From CAWCWN01 sp963799245 (GTDB lineage Bacteria > Chloroflexota > Ktedonobacteria > Ktedonobacterales > Ktedonobacteraceae), in contig CAWCWN010000003.1 of NCBI GenBank assembly GCA_963799245.1, positions 744,001-808,000 on the forward strand: a stretch of DNA of 64,000 nucleotides, given 5' to 3'. The position numbers were made by a program, and so were the translations under genes. The notes under the pieces are model-generated. The model had not been told where the DNA came from, did not search any database, and saw nothing but the letters and a program-made list of their open reading frames with translations. Shown here in pieces: positions 38,895 to 48,777 of the stretch (its first letter is position 1; each line of letters opens with the position of its first letter).

Positions 38895-39119
38895 TTAGTC
38901 CGCGCGATCTGGCTCGTAGTAAGCCAGGAACATCCACTCACGCTGTGACTCTCGCGTGGTCAATTCACGCTGAAATGCGCGCAACTCCTGCGGGGAGTGA
39001 AGCAGGCGGGAAAGTAAGGTGCACCTTCCGATATCCAGACACTGATAAAATTTGACTGCAACGGGGAAGGTGCTGATAGAGTAGTCCTTCCGAAACGAGA
39101 TCAGCTCTTCAGACATCAT
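38895..39119 (-). CDS. Small uncharacterised protein (74 aa)
   Basis: ATG 39119 is preceded by AAGGAGGAGCACG, a strong ribosome site. Sequence contains FPVAVKFYQCLDIGRCTLLS and SPQELRAFQRELTTRESQRE; no family recognised. The good start site is the main support. Confidence 0.6.
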   Translation of the reverse strand: MMSEELISFRKDYSISTFPVAVKFYQCLDIGRCTLLSRLLHSPQELRAFQRELTTRESQREWMFLAYYEPDRAD

Positions 39120-39792
39120 CGTGCTCCTCCTTCACTGCTCAAGACGACCGCTCTTCAGGACACAGAGGGTGAATAGAGTCTTCATCCAGTCGGAACGGTT
39201 CAGACCAGACTCTCCCACTCAGAGTTAGTAGGAGTGTAGGAGCAACAGATCACGACCGCATCACGCGGCACGCGAAAAGAATTACAGTTGCATCAAGGAA
39301 AAACAGGCGTTCCCTTCCCGTGGAAGAAGGAATAGCATGGTTGAATTGCTTTGAGGGCGTGGGCTCTAAAATGGCTGCTGTGTGGATGCCATCCTGATTT
39401 TTGTGTAATGATGTGCAGCGAGAAGGCGTTAAACCCAGCCCAGACCTAGCTTCCTGGCTTTTCTGCTATGCGCCATTCCACAAAATTTGGTATGGCATCT
39501 AACGCGTGTTACTGGGTCAAGATACAATAGGTTGAGCGCGTATTGAGTACGGAACAAAAGAGAGATATTTGAGCACAGGTAAGGTGAGACTGTGACTTTC
39601 TTGTGAGACTTATACGTTACATTATCTGCTATGATCTCTCTGCGCAACTTCATACGTTTTGTCGACTGAGTCGAAAAGTGAGTAACAGTTCGCTTGGCTT
39701 CAACACCTCGAAAAACAATTCGTCTGTGTAAGCTCTTCATGTAGTGCAGCACTGGAGCGCTACTCGCTAGTTCTCGAAAGAAGGGCGATAGT
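39120..39792. other. Gap of about 670 bases without a recognised gene
   Basis: Both strands have short frames, none with a ribosome site or recognisable motif. No repeat of the two main families is seen here. Confidence 0.4.
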
Positions 39793-40101
39793 ATGCAGGA
39801 AAAACAGATTGGGCATAGAGTGGATACTGGTACGGCAGAAATGGGAATGGAGGAGTATCTGAATGCGGCTGTGATGCAAGCTGAATTCTTGCGGAAGATT
39901 TTAGGCGGCTTGCAAAAGGGTACTGATCTCTCCTTAGCCGCATGGAGTGAAGCCTTTGACGCGTCCCATCGCACGTTAGAACACATCAACAAGGCCGTGA
40001 CGCTGGCACAAGAGGTGTTTGAGGGACATATGGTGCAGATGTCAGGGGCTATGTCAGAAGAATTGATCTGTAATGAGTTTGAGTGCCTGACTTGGAAGTA
40101 G
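39793..40101 (+). CDS. Small helical hypothetical protein (102 aa)
   Basis: ATG 39793, with only a weak GAAGGGC upstream; ATG 39844 is an alternative. Helical pattern through EYLNAAVMQAEFLRKILGGL and SHRTLEHINKAVTLAQEVFE. Function unknown. Confidence 0.45.
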   Translation: MQEKQIGHRVDTGTAEMGMEEYLNAAVMQAEFLRKILGGLQKGTDLSLAAWSEAFDASHRTLEHINKAVTLAQEVFEGHMVQMSGAMSEELICNEFECLTWK

Positions 40102-40154
40102 CAGCGTCTCTCTCCTTACACTGAGAAGCATAAAGGGTATTCAATAGCAGAGTA

Positions 40155-40220
40155 CCTGTCCTGGCTCCTTCGCTCATCCGTACGCTAAAGAGCACGGATG
40201 AGCGAAGGAGCCAGGACAGG
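40155..40220. repeat. Near-perfect hairpin repeat, 66 bp (family A)
   Basis: CCTGTCCTGGCTCCTTCGCT and CATCCGT pair exactly with CACGGATGAGCGAAGGAGCC and AGGACAGG around the loop ACGCTAAAGAG. The same loop occurs at 45855-45916 and 47324-47380. Confidence 0.75.
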
Positions 40221-40225
40221 GTAGT

Positions 40226-40504
40226 CCATACAGTCGGTGACGTCTCTATTCGTTCCATTTTCTTGTTATCTTCACATCAAGCAGGTGGCGAGAAAAGTAA
40301 TTTAGGCGCTGTTTCTTTCCAAGTATTGGAACGGATATCTGAAAGTAGCCAGCACAGGTGATCTTTGACAGGTCCACTTGAACTACCTCTCTTGGTTCAC
40401 TACACACTAAAAATATCCGCTGGTGCTCAAAGAGAGCGCCAGCGGATGTATCTTAGCAGAGCCTACTCGTCGCGGACAAGCTGATTGAGCCTTTGCTCAG
40501 TAGC
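40226..40504. other. Partial family E repeat and non-coding DNA
   Basis: 40230-40345 matches the right two thirds of 37997-38158 and ends with GAAAGTAGCCAGCACAGG. At 40405-40450 the inverted GCTGGTGCTC / GAGCGCCAGC near the csbD end may form a terminator. Confidence 0.45.
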
Positions 40505-40720
40505 TTAGCTGTCCAAAGCGTCGTCAGCTTTCCTCTCGACATCACCAGCCTTCGATTCCGCCTTGCCACCCACCTCACGGGCCTTGCCTTTGGCCTCCAT
40601 CTCCTTATTCCCGAGCGTCTTCCCGACATTCTTCTGAACCTTGCCCGCGCCTTCCTTGAGCTTCCCTTTAGCCGTATCTTCCGCACCCTGGGTGCCGAGA
40701 TCCTTGTTCTCATCCGTCAT
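40505..40720 (-). CDS. CsbD-family stress protein
   Basis: 71 residues from ATG 40720 after AAGGAGGAG. The sequence is the charged, glycine-rich repeat pattern of CsbD (AKGKLKEGAGKVQKNVGKTL, KGKAREVGGKAESKAGDVER). CsbD-like proteins are induced by general stress in many bacteria; molecular role is unknown. Stand-alone gene. Confidence 0.88.
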   Translation of the reverse strand: MTDENKDLGTQGAEDTAKGKLKEGAGKVQKNVGKTLGNKEMEAKGKAREVGGKAESKAGDVERKADDALDS

Positions 40721-40991
40721 AGGAATGTTTCTCCTCCTTAGAAGTGAACTACGAATATCCACGACATCTGCGGTACCTCTCCCCTGATACTCAGCAATAG
40801 GAGAGAGCACCGTTTTGTTTCTCTAACACGTGCGACAGCCCAGTTACGGATACATCAGAGCACGTTGGCCTGTTAGGGGGTGTGCTGGCTACTTCTTACG
40901 AAAATAGTCCTTGGAGATTCAAGCAGATGAGCAAAAGCCATTTTCATCCTCATGGATGTCATAGTGTGACATGGGCGCTTCCTTCGAAAGT

Positions 40992-41100
40992 GGTACTGCC
41001 TCTCTCGGTGGTGGATAATTCCGCCTTCTCTTCTAACTGCTTGACAAACTCTATCGGCTCTGCTTATCCTTCCTCTAAATAAGCTATCCATTCTCCCGTA
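40992..41100 (+). mobile_element. Left-end remnant of the IS1-like element
   Basis: GGTACTGCCTCTCTCGGTGG and GTGGATAATTC followed by the leader (CTGCTTGACAAACTC). No transposase codons remain. Confidence 0.7.
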
Positions 41101-41258
41101 TTTCCCACGAATTGTGCAACGAGGTTGTGGAAGAGCTTCTCGCTGAGGGAGAGAGAGAGCGAAAGGCCCCCAGAGCTGGAGTTTGCACGTCTGAGAGGTA
41201 GCAGCCACAGAGGGAGAAGGAGCAAAACGAGCAGCAGATGAGAGCAACTGAGGCAAAG

Positions 41259-42005
41259 TTAGGCCAAGAAGACATGTGCATCCGCTCGGAAAGGCGTGCC
41301 TTTCCGAGGAGAGCCGCCCCTCGTCGTCCGCGCCAGGGCCCTACAGCTGGGTGGGCAGGCCGAGGAAGGAGCAGAAGGCATCAGGCACACGCGATCTGCT
41401 GGATCGTGATCCGGCTCGCAGTGGGGGCGCGGGCATTGCGCTCCACCCGCTCGGCAAAAGAGAGACGGGAATGCGCAAGCTCGGCACGAGAGAGGACGGG
41501 CGGCGATGGTGCTGGAGGAGGCGTCAGGGCTTGCCCAGGCGTCACGTCCACCCGTCGCCGCAGCGATGACGAACAGGGCCGGTGCCGGATGGCCTGGGAG
41601 CAGAATCGCCGCGACGACGAGGGCGGTGTAGGAGACGAGCGGCAAAACCATATACCACAGCCAGTCGGAGAGCACCGCTTGATAGTCCGTCTGACGGAGT
41701 GCCCGCCGGAGCTCGATGATAATGTAGGTCACCCCCCCGAGACCCGAAAGGCCGAGCAGCAGGCCAGCAGGCCAGAGCGCCTGCCACGGCGCACTGAGAA
41801 TCGCGGCGACAAGGAGCACGGCGCCAAAATGCACGACGGTTGGCGTGGTGAATGCTCGAAGCGCCCCACTCGACCTTCGCTCCCGAACTCCCGCGATCAA
41901 GGTCATCACCACGAACATCAAGCCCGTCAGCGTCGCCGTAGCGGAGCCGATGATGACGTAAAAGTTTTGCCAGGTGGCAAGCGGCGACAGCACAGCCTCT
42001 TGCAT
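41259..42005 (-). CDS. Membrane protein with altered C-terminus
   Basis: ATG 42005 follows AAGGGAGGATC. Residues 12-150 hold about four membrane helices (FYVIIGSATATLTGLMFVVM, VHFGAVLLVAAILS, WPAGLLLGLSGLGGVTYIII, YMVLPLVSYTALVVAAILL). After ALFVIAAATGG the sequence becomes low-complexity Arg/Pro/Ser/Cys-rich, which looks like a frameshift or junction near 41570. The native protein was probably about 170 residues. Confidence 0.6.
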   Translation of the reverse strand: MQEAVLSPLATWQNFYVIIGSATATLTGLMFVVMTLIAGVRERRSSGALRAFTTPTVVHFGAVLLVAAILSAPWQALWPAGLLLGLSGLGGVTYIIIELRRALRQTDYQAVLSDWLWYMVLPLVSYTALVVAAILLPGHPAPALFVIAAATGGRDAWASPDASSSTIAARPLSCRACAFPSLFCRAGGAQCPRPHCEPDHDPADRVCLMPSAPSSACPPSCRALARTTRGGSPRKGTPFRADAHVFLA

Positions 42006-42428
42006 GGTGGATCCTCCCTTCGATGTCAATACAAACGGTAGACGACTCATCCGCGAGAGCCGGTGAGGCGGATGAGGCACGATTGGACGGTTTGCAGCAA
42101 AGAGCAACACCCAGCGTTGATAGGGCTCGCTCCGTGTTTCTGAGGAAGACATGTCCCTGCTCTTCATCCTATCACATCTCTCATCAGCGAGGATGCGGAT
42201 GAGCGAAGTTATGTGTCAATGTTCTTCAAATTGAAAGCATGAGATGCAGTGTATAGAGTCTGATCCATTCTATTACGACCTTGCCGGTAAATTCCCCGAA
42301 AGTGTGTCCACTTTTGACCTGAATCTTTGCTCATTTCCCCGAATTTGTGATACACTCCGTTCATCCTTATGCTTGGTAGTTCGGCCCAAGGTTCGTGCAT
42401 TTTTTAGCCCAAGAGTGAGCCATTTAGT
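42006..42428. other. Gap without a recognised gene
   Basis: No frame with a good start. Sequence near 42280-42350 is AT-rich. Nothing is supported. Confidence 0.35.
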
Positions 42429-42965
42429 TCAAGGTTCGAACACTTTCGGTGGCTCTCCTTGCTGCACATGATCCTTTGTATCCTCCAGTATGCGCGTTCT
42501 GTCACGGATCATCGTCACATAGGGGCAGTTTGGCTCTGGGCACTGAAAGGTCATCCATTTGATAGATCGCCAGGGCAATGGGCCTGCATACACCATCACG
42601 TCGCGAGGCGAGAGATCTAGCTGCCAAAGGGCGTGGACGAGATAGCCGAGCGAGGTGGCTCTTTGATAGGATCTCCCGCCTGGCCATGCCTGCACATCCT
42701 CGTCGGGGAGAGGAACGCGGATCTCCCCTTTCTCGACCACACTGTCGTAGATCAGTCGGAGCGTGCTGGCAAGCAGCGCTGGCGTTCCCTTGGTGAAGAA
42801 AAAGTCGTAGTATGAGAGGAAGTGTTGCTCCACCTCCATGCGCTCTGGGTCCATTTTTTGTTGAGGGAGGTTTTTCCAATCGAGACCGCACTTGTGACAG
42901 GTAAATGGCCGCGCTTGACGATGGACCAGGCGAAGTGGTGCTCCACATTGGCAGAGTTTTACCAA
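42429..42965 (-). CDS. Zinc-ribbon protein, possibly TniQ-related
   Basis: 178 residues read from 42965. The N-terminus is a zinc ribbon (CQCGAPL ... CHKCGLDW), and a second Cys pair is near the C-terminus (CPEPNCPY). Such ribbons occur in TniQ and related transposon targeting proteins, but the rest was not recognised. The gene start abuts the IS4-type element at 42985, so the true N-terminus may be cut. Confidence 0.45.
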   Translation of the reverse strand: MVKLCQCGAPLRLVHRQARPFTCHKCGLDWKNLPQQKMDPERMEVEQHFLSYYDFFFTKGTPALLASTLRLIYDSVVEKGEIRVPLPDEDVQAWPGGRSYQRATSLGYLVHALWQLDLSPRDVMVYAGPLPWRSIKWMTFQCPEPNCPYVTMIRDRTRILEDTKDHVQQGEPPKVFEP

Positions 42966-42984
42966 GGATAGCTGGTGCTGCGGG

Positions 42985-44237
42985 CTCTCTCCCTGACACT
43001 TTTTGGGAAGAGGAAAAGGAGCAAAAAATGAGATCGTCTCAACAAGAAGAATGCAAAAATCTCATCTTGGAGGACGATCTCAATGGATGCATCCGCTCTA
43101 TTATGGGAGCGTTGGAGCGCCCAAGTCAAGGAGCTGCTGCCAGCGATTCATGGACATCAGAAGAAAACGCTCGCGTTCTTTGTCATCGGCATCGTGTTAT
43201 CAGGAAGCACAGTGCTGCAACGTGTGACGGAAAGTATCAGTTTGCAGGGCATCAATCCAGCAAAGATGACGAGTATTGAACGCAGACTCGCTCGTTTCAT
43301 CGCCAATGATCGTGTCGTGGTCACGAAAATCTGGGATGATTTTTTGTCGCAGGTGCTTGTATTTTGGCGCGGGAAGTCGCTGCGTTTCGTGCTCGATGGC
43401 ACGCCATTGCGCGATGATGCAACCATCGTGTATCTGGGTTTGCTCGTTCATTCACGGGTCTTGCCAGTAGCATGGACCGTGATGCCGGCTCAAGAGAAGT
43501 GGGAAGAGCAACAATGGAGCATTGTGGCACGTCTGCTGGATCGCATCATCCCGCATCTGGCAGGAGCAGACTGCACCTTACTCGCAGATCGAGGCTTGGC
43601 GGGTTTCCCATTGGTAAAGATCTGTCGCGATCGGAAGTTTCACTATCTCTTGCGGGTCTGCAAGGCACAGACCTGTCAGCGTAAGATGGGCAAAGGCTGG
43701 AGTGCCTGGTGCCGTTTTGATGCGTTTGTGCAGAAAACGGGACAGCAATGGTATGGCTGGGCCAAAGTCTGGCAAGAGAACACCATCGAAACCTACGTGA
43801 GCGCGTGTTGGATGCACGGATGCGAGGAGAGCTGGATCCTGATTTCCGATCACAAAGCCGGCAAACGACGGGTGAAGGAGTATGCCTTGCGCATGCGTGT
43901 CGAATCAACCTTTCAAGATAGCAAGAGTCGAGGATGGAAATGAGAAGCCTGCTTGGTCAAAGATGAAGCTCGCCTGGACCGTTTGCTGCTGGCACTCTTT
44001 CTGGCGATGTGGTGGGTCTGTCATCTGGCAGCTTCCTGCATGCATCATGGCAAACGCGATCACTTTGATCGGCATGATCGACGTGATAAAGGCATCTTTC
44101 GTCTTGGACGTTTGTGGCTCTTAGATATTCTCCGGCGAACGAGCAATCAAGCTGATCTTGTTCACTGCTTACCTTTTCGTCAGTTGGCTACTGGATGGTA
44201 CTTTTCCCTGCGCTTTTAAAATGTGTCAGGGAGAGAG
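42985..44237 (+). mobile_element. Second IS4-type element
   Basis: About 1253 bp with inverted ends CTCTCTCCCTGACAC (42985-42999; inverted at 44223-44237). It encodes one transposase with a premature stop. No target duplication could be identified. Confidence 0.7.
43083..44219 (+). pseudogene. IS4-family transposase with one internal TGA
   Basis: Catalytic residues are readable: LRFVLDGTPLRDD (Asp), CTLLADRGLAGFP (Asp), RMRVESTFQDSKSRGW (Glu). The frame is interrupted only by TGA at 43941-43943 and then continues in the same frame to 44219 (VKDEARLDRLLLALFLAMWW). A single point mutation (TGG to TGA) would explain it. Confidence 0.82.
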
Positions 44238-44931
44238 AAGGTGCCCGTTGGCTAGATCTTGGGTGTGGTACAGGTCCGCTCAGCCAGACCATTCTCGACG
44301 TGGCATCGCCTCGCCAAATCACGGGTATTGATCCATCAGAGGGATACCTCACGTTCGCACGCCAGCAGGTACGAGATAGTCGTGTCAGTTTTCGTCTTGG
44401 AGATGCACAAGCCTTGCCGGAAGCACCAGCCAGCTATGATGCAGTCGTCGCTGGACTCGTGCTCAACTTCGTGCCGCAGCCGAGCCGTGCGGTCGCTGAA
44501 ATGCAACGTGTAGCGCGAGTGGGGGGACAGTTGCGGCATACGTCTGGGACTATGCTAGCCAGATGCAACTTATGCGATACTTCTGGGACGCAGCCGTGGC
44601 ACTCGATCCTGTCGCGTCCAACCTGGATGAGGGGCAACGCTTCCCCATCTGCTAACCAGAGCCACTCATGCAGCTGTTTCGGGCCGAAGGTTTGCGAGAG
44701 GTCGAGGGACATATGATCGACATCCCCACAGTCTCCCGCGATTTTGATGACTACTGGTCACCTTTTCTTGGTGGTCAAGGGCCTGCTCCTGACTATACGA
44801 TGTCACGCTCAGAGGAGCAACGGAATGCCTTGCGAGAGCGCATTCGTGTCATGCTCCCGATTGCCGCCGATGGATCGATCCATCTCATCGCGCGTGCTTG
44901 TGCTGTCCGTGGCATACGTGACCATCTGTAG
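44238..44931 (+). pseudogene. SAM-dependent methyltransferase, truncated and frameshifted
   Basis: Directly after the IS4 end: RWLDLGCGTGPLSQTIL (SAM-binding motif I), ITGIDPSEGYL, RLGDAQALPEAPASYDAVVA, EMQRVARVGG. Near 44540 the frame changes and continues with AYVWDYASQMQLMRYFWDA and later PTVSRDFDDYWSPFLGG. The N-terminus was removed by the IS. Class I methyltransferase, not functional. Confidence 0.8.
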
Positions 44932-45382
44932 TGCATTGCCCCACCAAAAATCTTTTCAGGATTGGCAATCAACCAGGAGGTGATCCGCTTCCATTCTCCT
45001 GCGTAAAGGTCTGTGTGGGTGCGCCGCCAGCCCAGGACGCGTTTTCTCATCTCCTGCTCTTGATACAGGATGCTGAGTGCTGTATACACTCTCCTTCGTG
45101 AATAGGCAAAATGTTGTTAGTACTCCTTTTGTAGGCTGGATTTACGAACAGATGTCGGAAGTAGCCAACACAGCTATTGTGGGAGCTCGCCTACCAATTA
45201 ATCCATACGTATGCACTGCAGCGCAACCTACATTCCGATTTTGAATACTCAATCCCTTATGAACGCGCTCTACCCATTCATCGAGCAGTTGCAAAACAAA
45301 CGATGCCTTTAAATTATTACGATGCACGTTATCTTCTATAAGCTCTATTTCAAAAGCCCCCTCGAGAAGAGATGCAGCACGG
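44932..45382. other. Non-coding debris with one repeat tip
   Basis: A right tip of the GTGCTGGCTAC family (ACGAACAGATGTCGGAAGTAGCC...) ends near 45172. No gene is supported. Confidence 0.4.
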
Positions 45383-45709
45383 GGTACTGCCTCTCTCGGT
45401 GGTGGATAATTCGGACTGTGCTCCCCATCGCTTGACAGTCCATATCGACTCTCCTTATCCTTCCCTATTATTATCTGGCTGTGGCTGGCCATCGACCCCC
45501 TCACGAAGATCATTCCCGTCCTCCACCTTGGTCCCCGCACACAACATGCAGCGCACCTGTTTATCCACTCCCTACGGCACCTCTTGGTTCCTGGCTGCCT
45601 TCCACTTTTCACCAGTCGATGGCCAGCCATAGCCACAGCACCTGTGTGAGGGGCTGTCAAGTGATTAGGATTGAAGACTGAATTATTCACCGCTGAGAGA
45701 GGCAATACC
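45383..45709. mobile_element. Foldback derivative of the IS1-like element
   Basis: About 327 bp with both ends derived from the left end: GGTACTGCCTCTCTCGG at 45383 and its inverted counterpart GAGAGAGGCAATACC at 45695-45709, each followed inward by a CTTGACAG leader. Between them is a transposase piece (LWLAIDPLTKIIPVLHLG to GCLPLFTS) and a short inverted repeat of GGCTGGCCATCGA. It is a non-autonomous, stem-loop form. Confidence 0.65.
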
Positions 45710-45854
45710 GACCGTTCCATATAACCTTGCTTCAAGTAATTTCACTGATTTCCGATACTACAATGTGGCACATACTGGGATATATCGAAACAAATAACAA
45801 CTACCCATTCGAGCTATTGGCGAACATATGTTACAATGAACTACTCACGCAAGC

Positions 45855-45916
45855 AATCCTGACTACTTGGCTCATCCGTGCGCTAAAGAGCACGGATGAG
45901 CCAAGTAGCCGGGATT
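45855..45916. repeat. Hairpin repeat, 62 bp (family A)
   Basis: AATCCTGACTACTTGGCTCA ... TGAGCCAAGTAGCCGGGATT with loop CGCTAAAGAG. The stem box GGCTC differs from the 40155 copy, yet both arms match each other. Confidence 0.75.
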
Positions 45917-45940
45917 GCGGTTTGGTAAAGGATATTCAGT

Positions 45941-47242
45941 ATGGACCTGCAACACTATTTCAACTCACCTCAATCGAGACGCCGCGTTCTTCGCCAAATT
46001 GGTACGCTTGCGGCCGGTGGCCTTACCCTTGGCGCCTGCAACTCGGGGACGGGTTCTGCTGTGACATCAAACCATGTAGCAGCCTCGTCCGGTCCCAGGA
46101 GTATTGATGCAATTCAACATGTCGTGATTGCTTGCCAGGAAAATCGCACCTTCGATAACTATTTCGGCTACTATCCCAGGGCTAGCAACTTCGGCATCCC
46201 AGCCGGCTTCTCGCAGCCCGATGGCAAGGGAGGCACGGTCACCCCCTTTCACTTTCGCCAGCTTAGCAGCAGCGATATCACTCATGACTGGCAGAGCATT
46301 CATCGCGAGTGGGACCAGGGGAAAATGGATGGCTTTTTTACGACCAACGGCAGGAGCGCCCTGGGCTATTACAACGGCTCCGACATCCCCTATTACTACG
46401 CGCTGGCGGATAACTTCACCCTTTGTGGCAACTACTTCTGTTATCAACTCGGACCAACCCTGCCAAACCGCTTCGCGCTGTGGTGTGGCACGGCCGGGGG
46501 TGTCACCGAAAACCAAAGATTTCCACACGGTCTATTGCAGTGGCCGACCATCATCGACCTGCTGGAGGATCACCACATCAGCTGGAAATGCTACAACCTT
46601 GGCACGGGCCTGGGCAGCTCACCCAAGGTGGAGTTTTTCAATGCGCTGCCCTTTTTCAAACGCTGGTTCCAGGATCGCCGGCTGTACTACCGCGAAGAAG
46701 ATTATTATGATGACCTCCAGAAGGGAAGCCTGCCGCAAGTAAGTTACTTGATTTCAGACATCTTGACCAATGAGCATCCTCCCCTGAACATCGTCTGGGG
46801 CGAGAAGGAAATGGCCAGGGTAATCAACGCACTCATGCAATCGAGCCTGTGGACAAAATCGGTCTTTTTCCTGACCTACGACGAGGGAGGTGGCTTTTTC
46901 GACCATGTGCCGCCGCCGCAGCTGGATGCCTATGGCCCGGGCATGCGTGTGCCTACGTTGGTCATCTCGCCCTGGGTCAAACGTGGCTATATCTCAGGGC
47001 AACTGTACGAGCATAATTCGCTCTTGAAGTTCATCGAACGCCGCTTTGGCCTGCCATCACTGGCGAGTATCAATCACCTCTTCGATACCTCGACGCCGGC
47101 GGATGACAACGATGCGGCACAGGACAAAAGCTACGGTCCTGCGGCGCCGCCACGCGATGGCCTGGGGCAGTTGGGCGATTTTTATGAGGTCTTCGACTTC
47201 ACACAGCACCCGAGCTATTATCCCAATTTGCCGCAAGTATGA
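45941..47242 (+). CDS. Tat-exported phospholipase C / phosphoesterase family protein
   Basis: 433 residues from ATG 45941 (AAAGGA upstream). The N-terminus has a twin-arginine motif (SRRRVLRQIG) and a hydrophobic stretch ending in LGAC, so it may be a Tat lipoprotein. The phosphoesterase domain shows CQENRTFDNYFGYYP, DNFTLCGNYFCYQLGPTLPN, LTYDEGGGFFDHVPPP and RVPTLVISPWVKRGYIS, the metal and phosphate-site blocks of the bacterial PLC/acid phosphatase AcpA superfamily. It may hydrolyse phospholipids or organic phosphates outside the cell. Confidence 0.9.
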   Translation: MDLQHYFNSPQSRRRVLRQIGTLAAGGLTLGACNSGTGSAVTSNHVAASSGPRSIDAIQHVVIACQENRTFDNYFGYYPRASNFGIPAGFSQPDGKGGTVTPFHFRQLSSSDITHDWQSIHREWDQGKMDGFFTTNGRSALGYYNGSDIPYYYALADNFTLCGNYFCYQLGPTLPNRFALWCGTAGGVTENQRFPHGLLQWPTIIDLLEDHHISWKCYNLGTGLGSSPKVEFFNALPFFKRWFQDRRLYYREEDYYDDLQKGSLPQVSYLISDILTNEHPPLNIVWGEKEMARVINALMQSSLWTKSVFFLTYDEGGGFFDHVPPPQLDAYGPGMRVPTLVISPWVKRGYISGQLYEHNSLLKFIERRFGLPSLASINHLFDTSTPADDNDAAQDKSYGPAAPPRDGLGQLGDFYEVFDFTQHPSYYPNLPQV

Positions 47243-47323
47243 ATCAATTCTTTTTATATTAAGTGAGATGATCTGCGTCCAGCTTGTCGGCGGCTGTAGC
47301 TCAATATAGAGAAGTAAGATGAA

Positions 47324-47380
47324 CACCCTCATCCATTCGCTAAAGAGCACGGATGAGGGTAGTAGCCAGGACAGGGAGGC
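47324..47380. repeat. Hairpin repeat (family A), one arm shortened
   Basis: ACCCTCATCC and GGATGAGGGT flank the loop with CGCTAAAGAGCAC; the right side continues into AGTAGCCAGGACAGGG. The left tip is lost. Confidence 0.6.
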
Positions 47381-48426
47381 CTCCGCGGAGAGCACGGAGC
47401 ATCGTCTGGTCGTGTATCGTGTCGGATGGTGCTGGAGAGAGGATCGTCCCTGTGAGCACCCCTGTATCGATTTCACTGACGGGAACCAGAATCATCGGCG
47501 AGGTGTCGCTGGATGACACCAGGGTTATCGGCGAGGGCGGGTGGGCCGACCCGCGCCTGGTGCTTCCTCTGCAGATCACTTTGAATCCTTCGCCGGCCGG
47601 GGCATCGCTGGCCGTGACTGAAGTGACGTATTCCCTTCACCTCAGTACCCCGGCGTCCGAGCAGAATCAAATTGGCCTCTCGCAGGCCGTCAAGCTGATG
47701 CCCGGCTTTACCTGCAGGGCCGTACCAGGTGGATCCTGCAGAGGCCAGATCCAGGCCCGGATCTCGCTCAGCCAGGCGCTGATTGCCCAACTGGAGCGAC
47801 GCCGCCAGCAAGAACCAGAGCATATTTTCTCGGCATCCCTGCACTTGCAGCCGACCGTGGCCTGGTTGGAGCAGACCGGAAACACCGCCCCCGATGAATT
47901 TGGGGAGCACCCGTTCATGCACCAGCAATTCGGGCCATTCTCGCGCCTGGCCTACTTCTGATACCCGCAGGTGGCCGATCTGGCGATGCAGGTTCCGGCG
48001 TCTGTGTGGGTCCAGCAAGTCCTGCCCGGCCTGGGATACGACCAGGTGCGCTATGCCGAGATCCGGCTTCCTGCCAGCAGCCTCTTCCCAGCGGCGATCA
48101 TTGATTACTATAACACCGCTCGCTGGCACTTTGACCTGGGCAACTACCGCGAAGCCGTGGCGGGCTGCCGCGATGTCCGCAATGCTGTGGAGCGGCACCT
48201 GGCTGCGACCCAGGCGCACCCGGTGAGCGCCATCGCAGTTGAGCGCCTGGGCCTGGCTACAGATGCACCACAACGCGCCATTCTCGCTGCTGCCTGGGAA
48301 ACGCTGCGCGTCGCGACGAATGTGGCCCACCATGTTCCCGGTGGCCCCCGCCTGACTGAGGCTGACGCGGCGATGTGCCTCCACCTGACGGCCATTGTGC
48401 TGGAGTACCTGGCACTCCTCCGCTGA
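47353..48426 (+). pseudogene. Conserved hypothetical gene split by one in-frame TGA
   Basis: One reading frame runs across both halves: SLTGTRIIGEVSLDDTRVIG, LTPG-like hydrophobic beta segments, GPFSRLAYF, then TGA at 47959-47961, then YPQVADLAMQVPASVWVQQV and AIIDYYNTARWHFDLGNYRE. The second half looks helical and HEPN-like in pattern but was not assigned. A possible start is GTG 47419. The hairpin repeat sits on the 5' end, so the native N-terminus may be lost. Confidence 0.6.
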
Positions 48427-48587
48427 CGCTCATTGGCGCTTTTAGAAGGAGCGGATGCCGGGCAGATGATCAAGCAGGAAGAGAAAACAGAAAGTGAATA
48501 TGAGCAGTACGAAGGAGGACTTCTACGCAATTGAGCAATAAGGAACTGGCGCGCGTTGAGGCGGCAGTAGCGAAGCTTCCCAAGGGT

Positions 48588-48640
48588 TGTCCTGGCTACT
48601 TCGCTCATCTATACTCGGATGAGCGAAGTAGCCAGGACAG
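48588..48640. repeat. Hairpin repeat, 53 bp (family A)
   Basis: TGTCCTGGCTACTTCGCTCA ... TGAGCGAAGTAGCCAGGACA with a very short loop (CTATACTC). The stem is perfect for 21 bases. Confidence 0.75.
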
Positions 48641-48777
48641 GTCGCAAGGGTTATGAGGCAGATAGTCGCATAACACGTTTGAAAGCAAAACAAAACCGTC
48701 CACTCTGTCACCTCTCACCGTTTGGTTGTTCTCAAACAGCTTCCGAGGCTCCTCTAGAGAGACGGTTTAGTGAAAAG

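Noticed and set aside
39429..39992. 187-codon minus-strand frame
   Set aside because: Starts inside the opposite gene, has no ribosome site and reads like random sequence.
41238..42041. 267-codon plus-strand frame
   Set aside because: Arg/Gly-rich antisense of a membrane protein with clear helices and a good start on the minus strand.
43941..47961. UGA reassigned to an amino acid
   Set aside because: Many intact genes here end in TGA and only two broken frames have internal TGA; point mutation is simpler.
40155..48640. CRISPR array
   Set aside because: The short repeats are palindromic, kilobases apart and without regular spacers; no cas gene is present.
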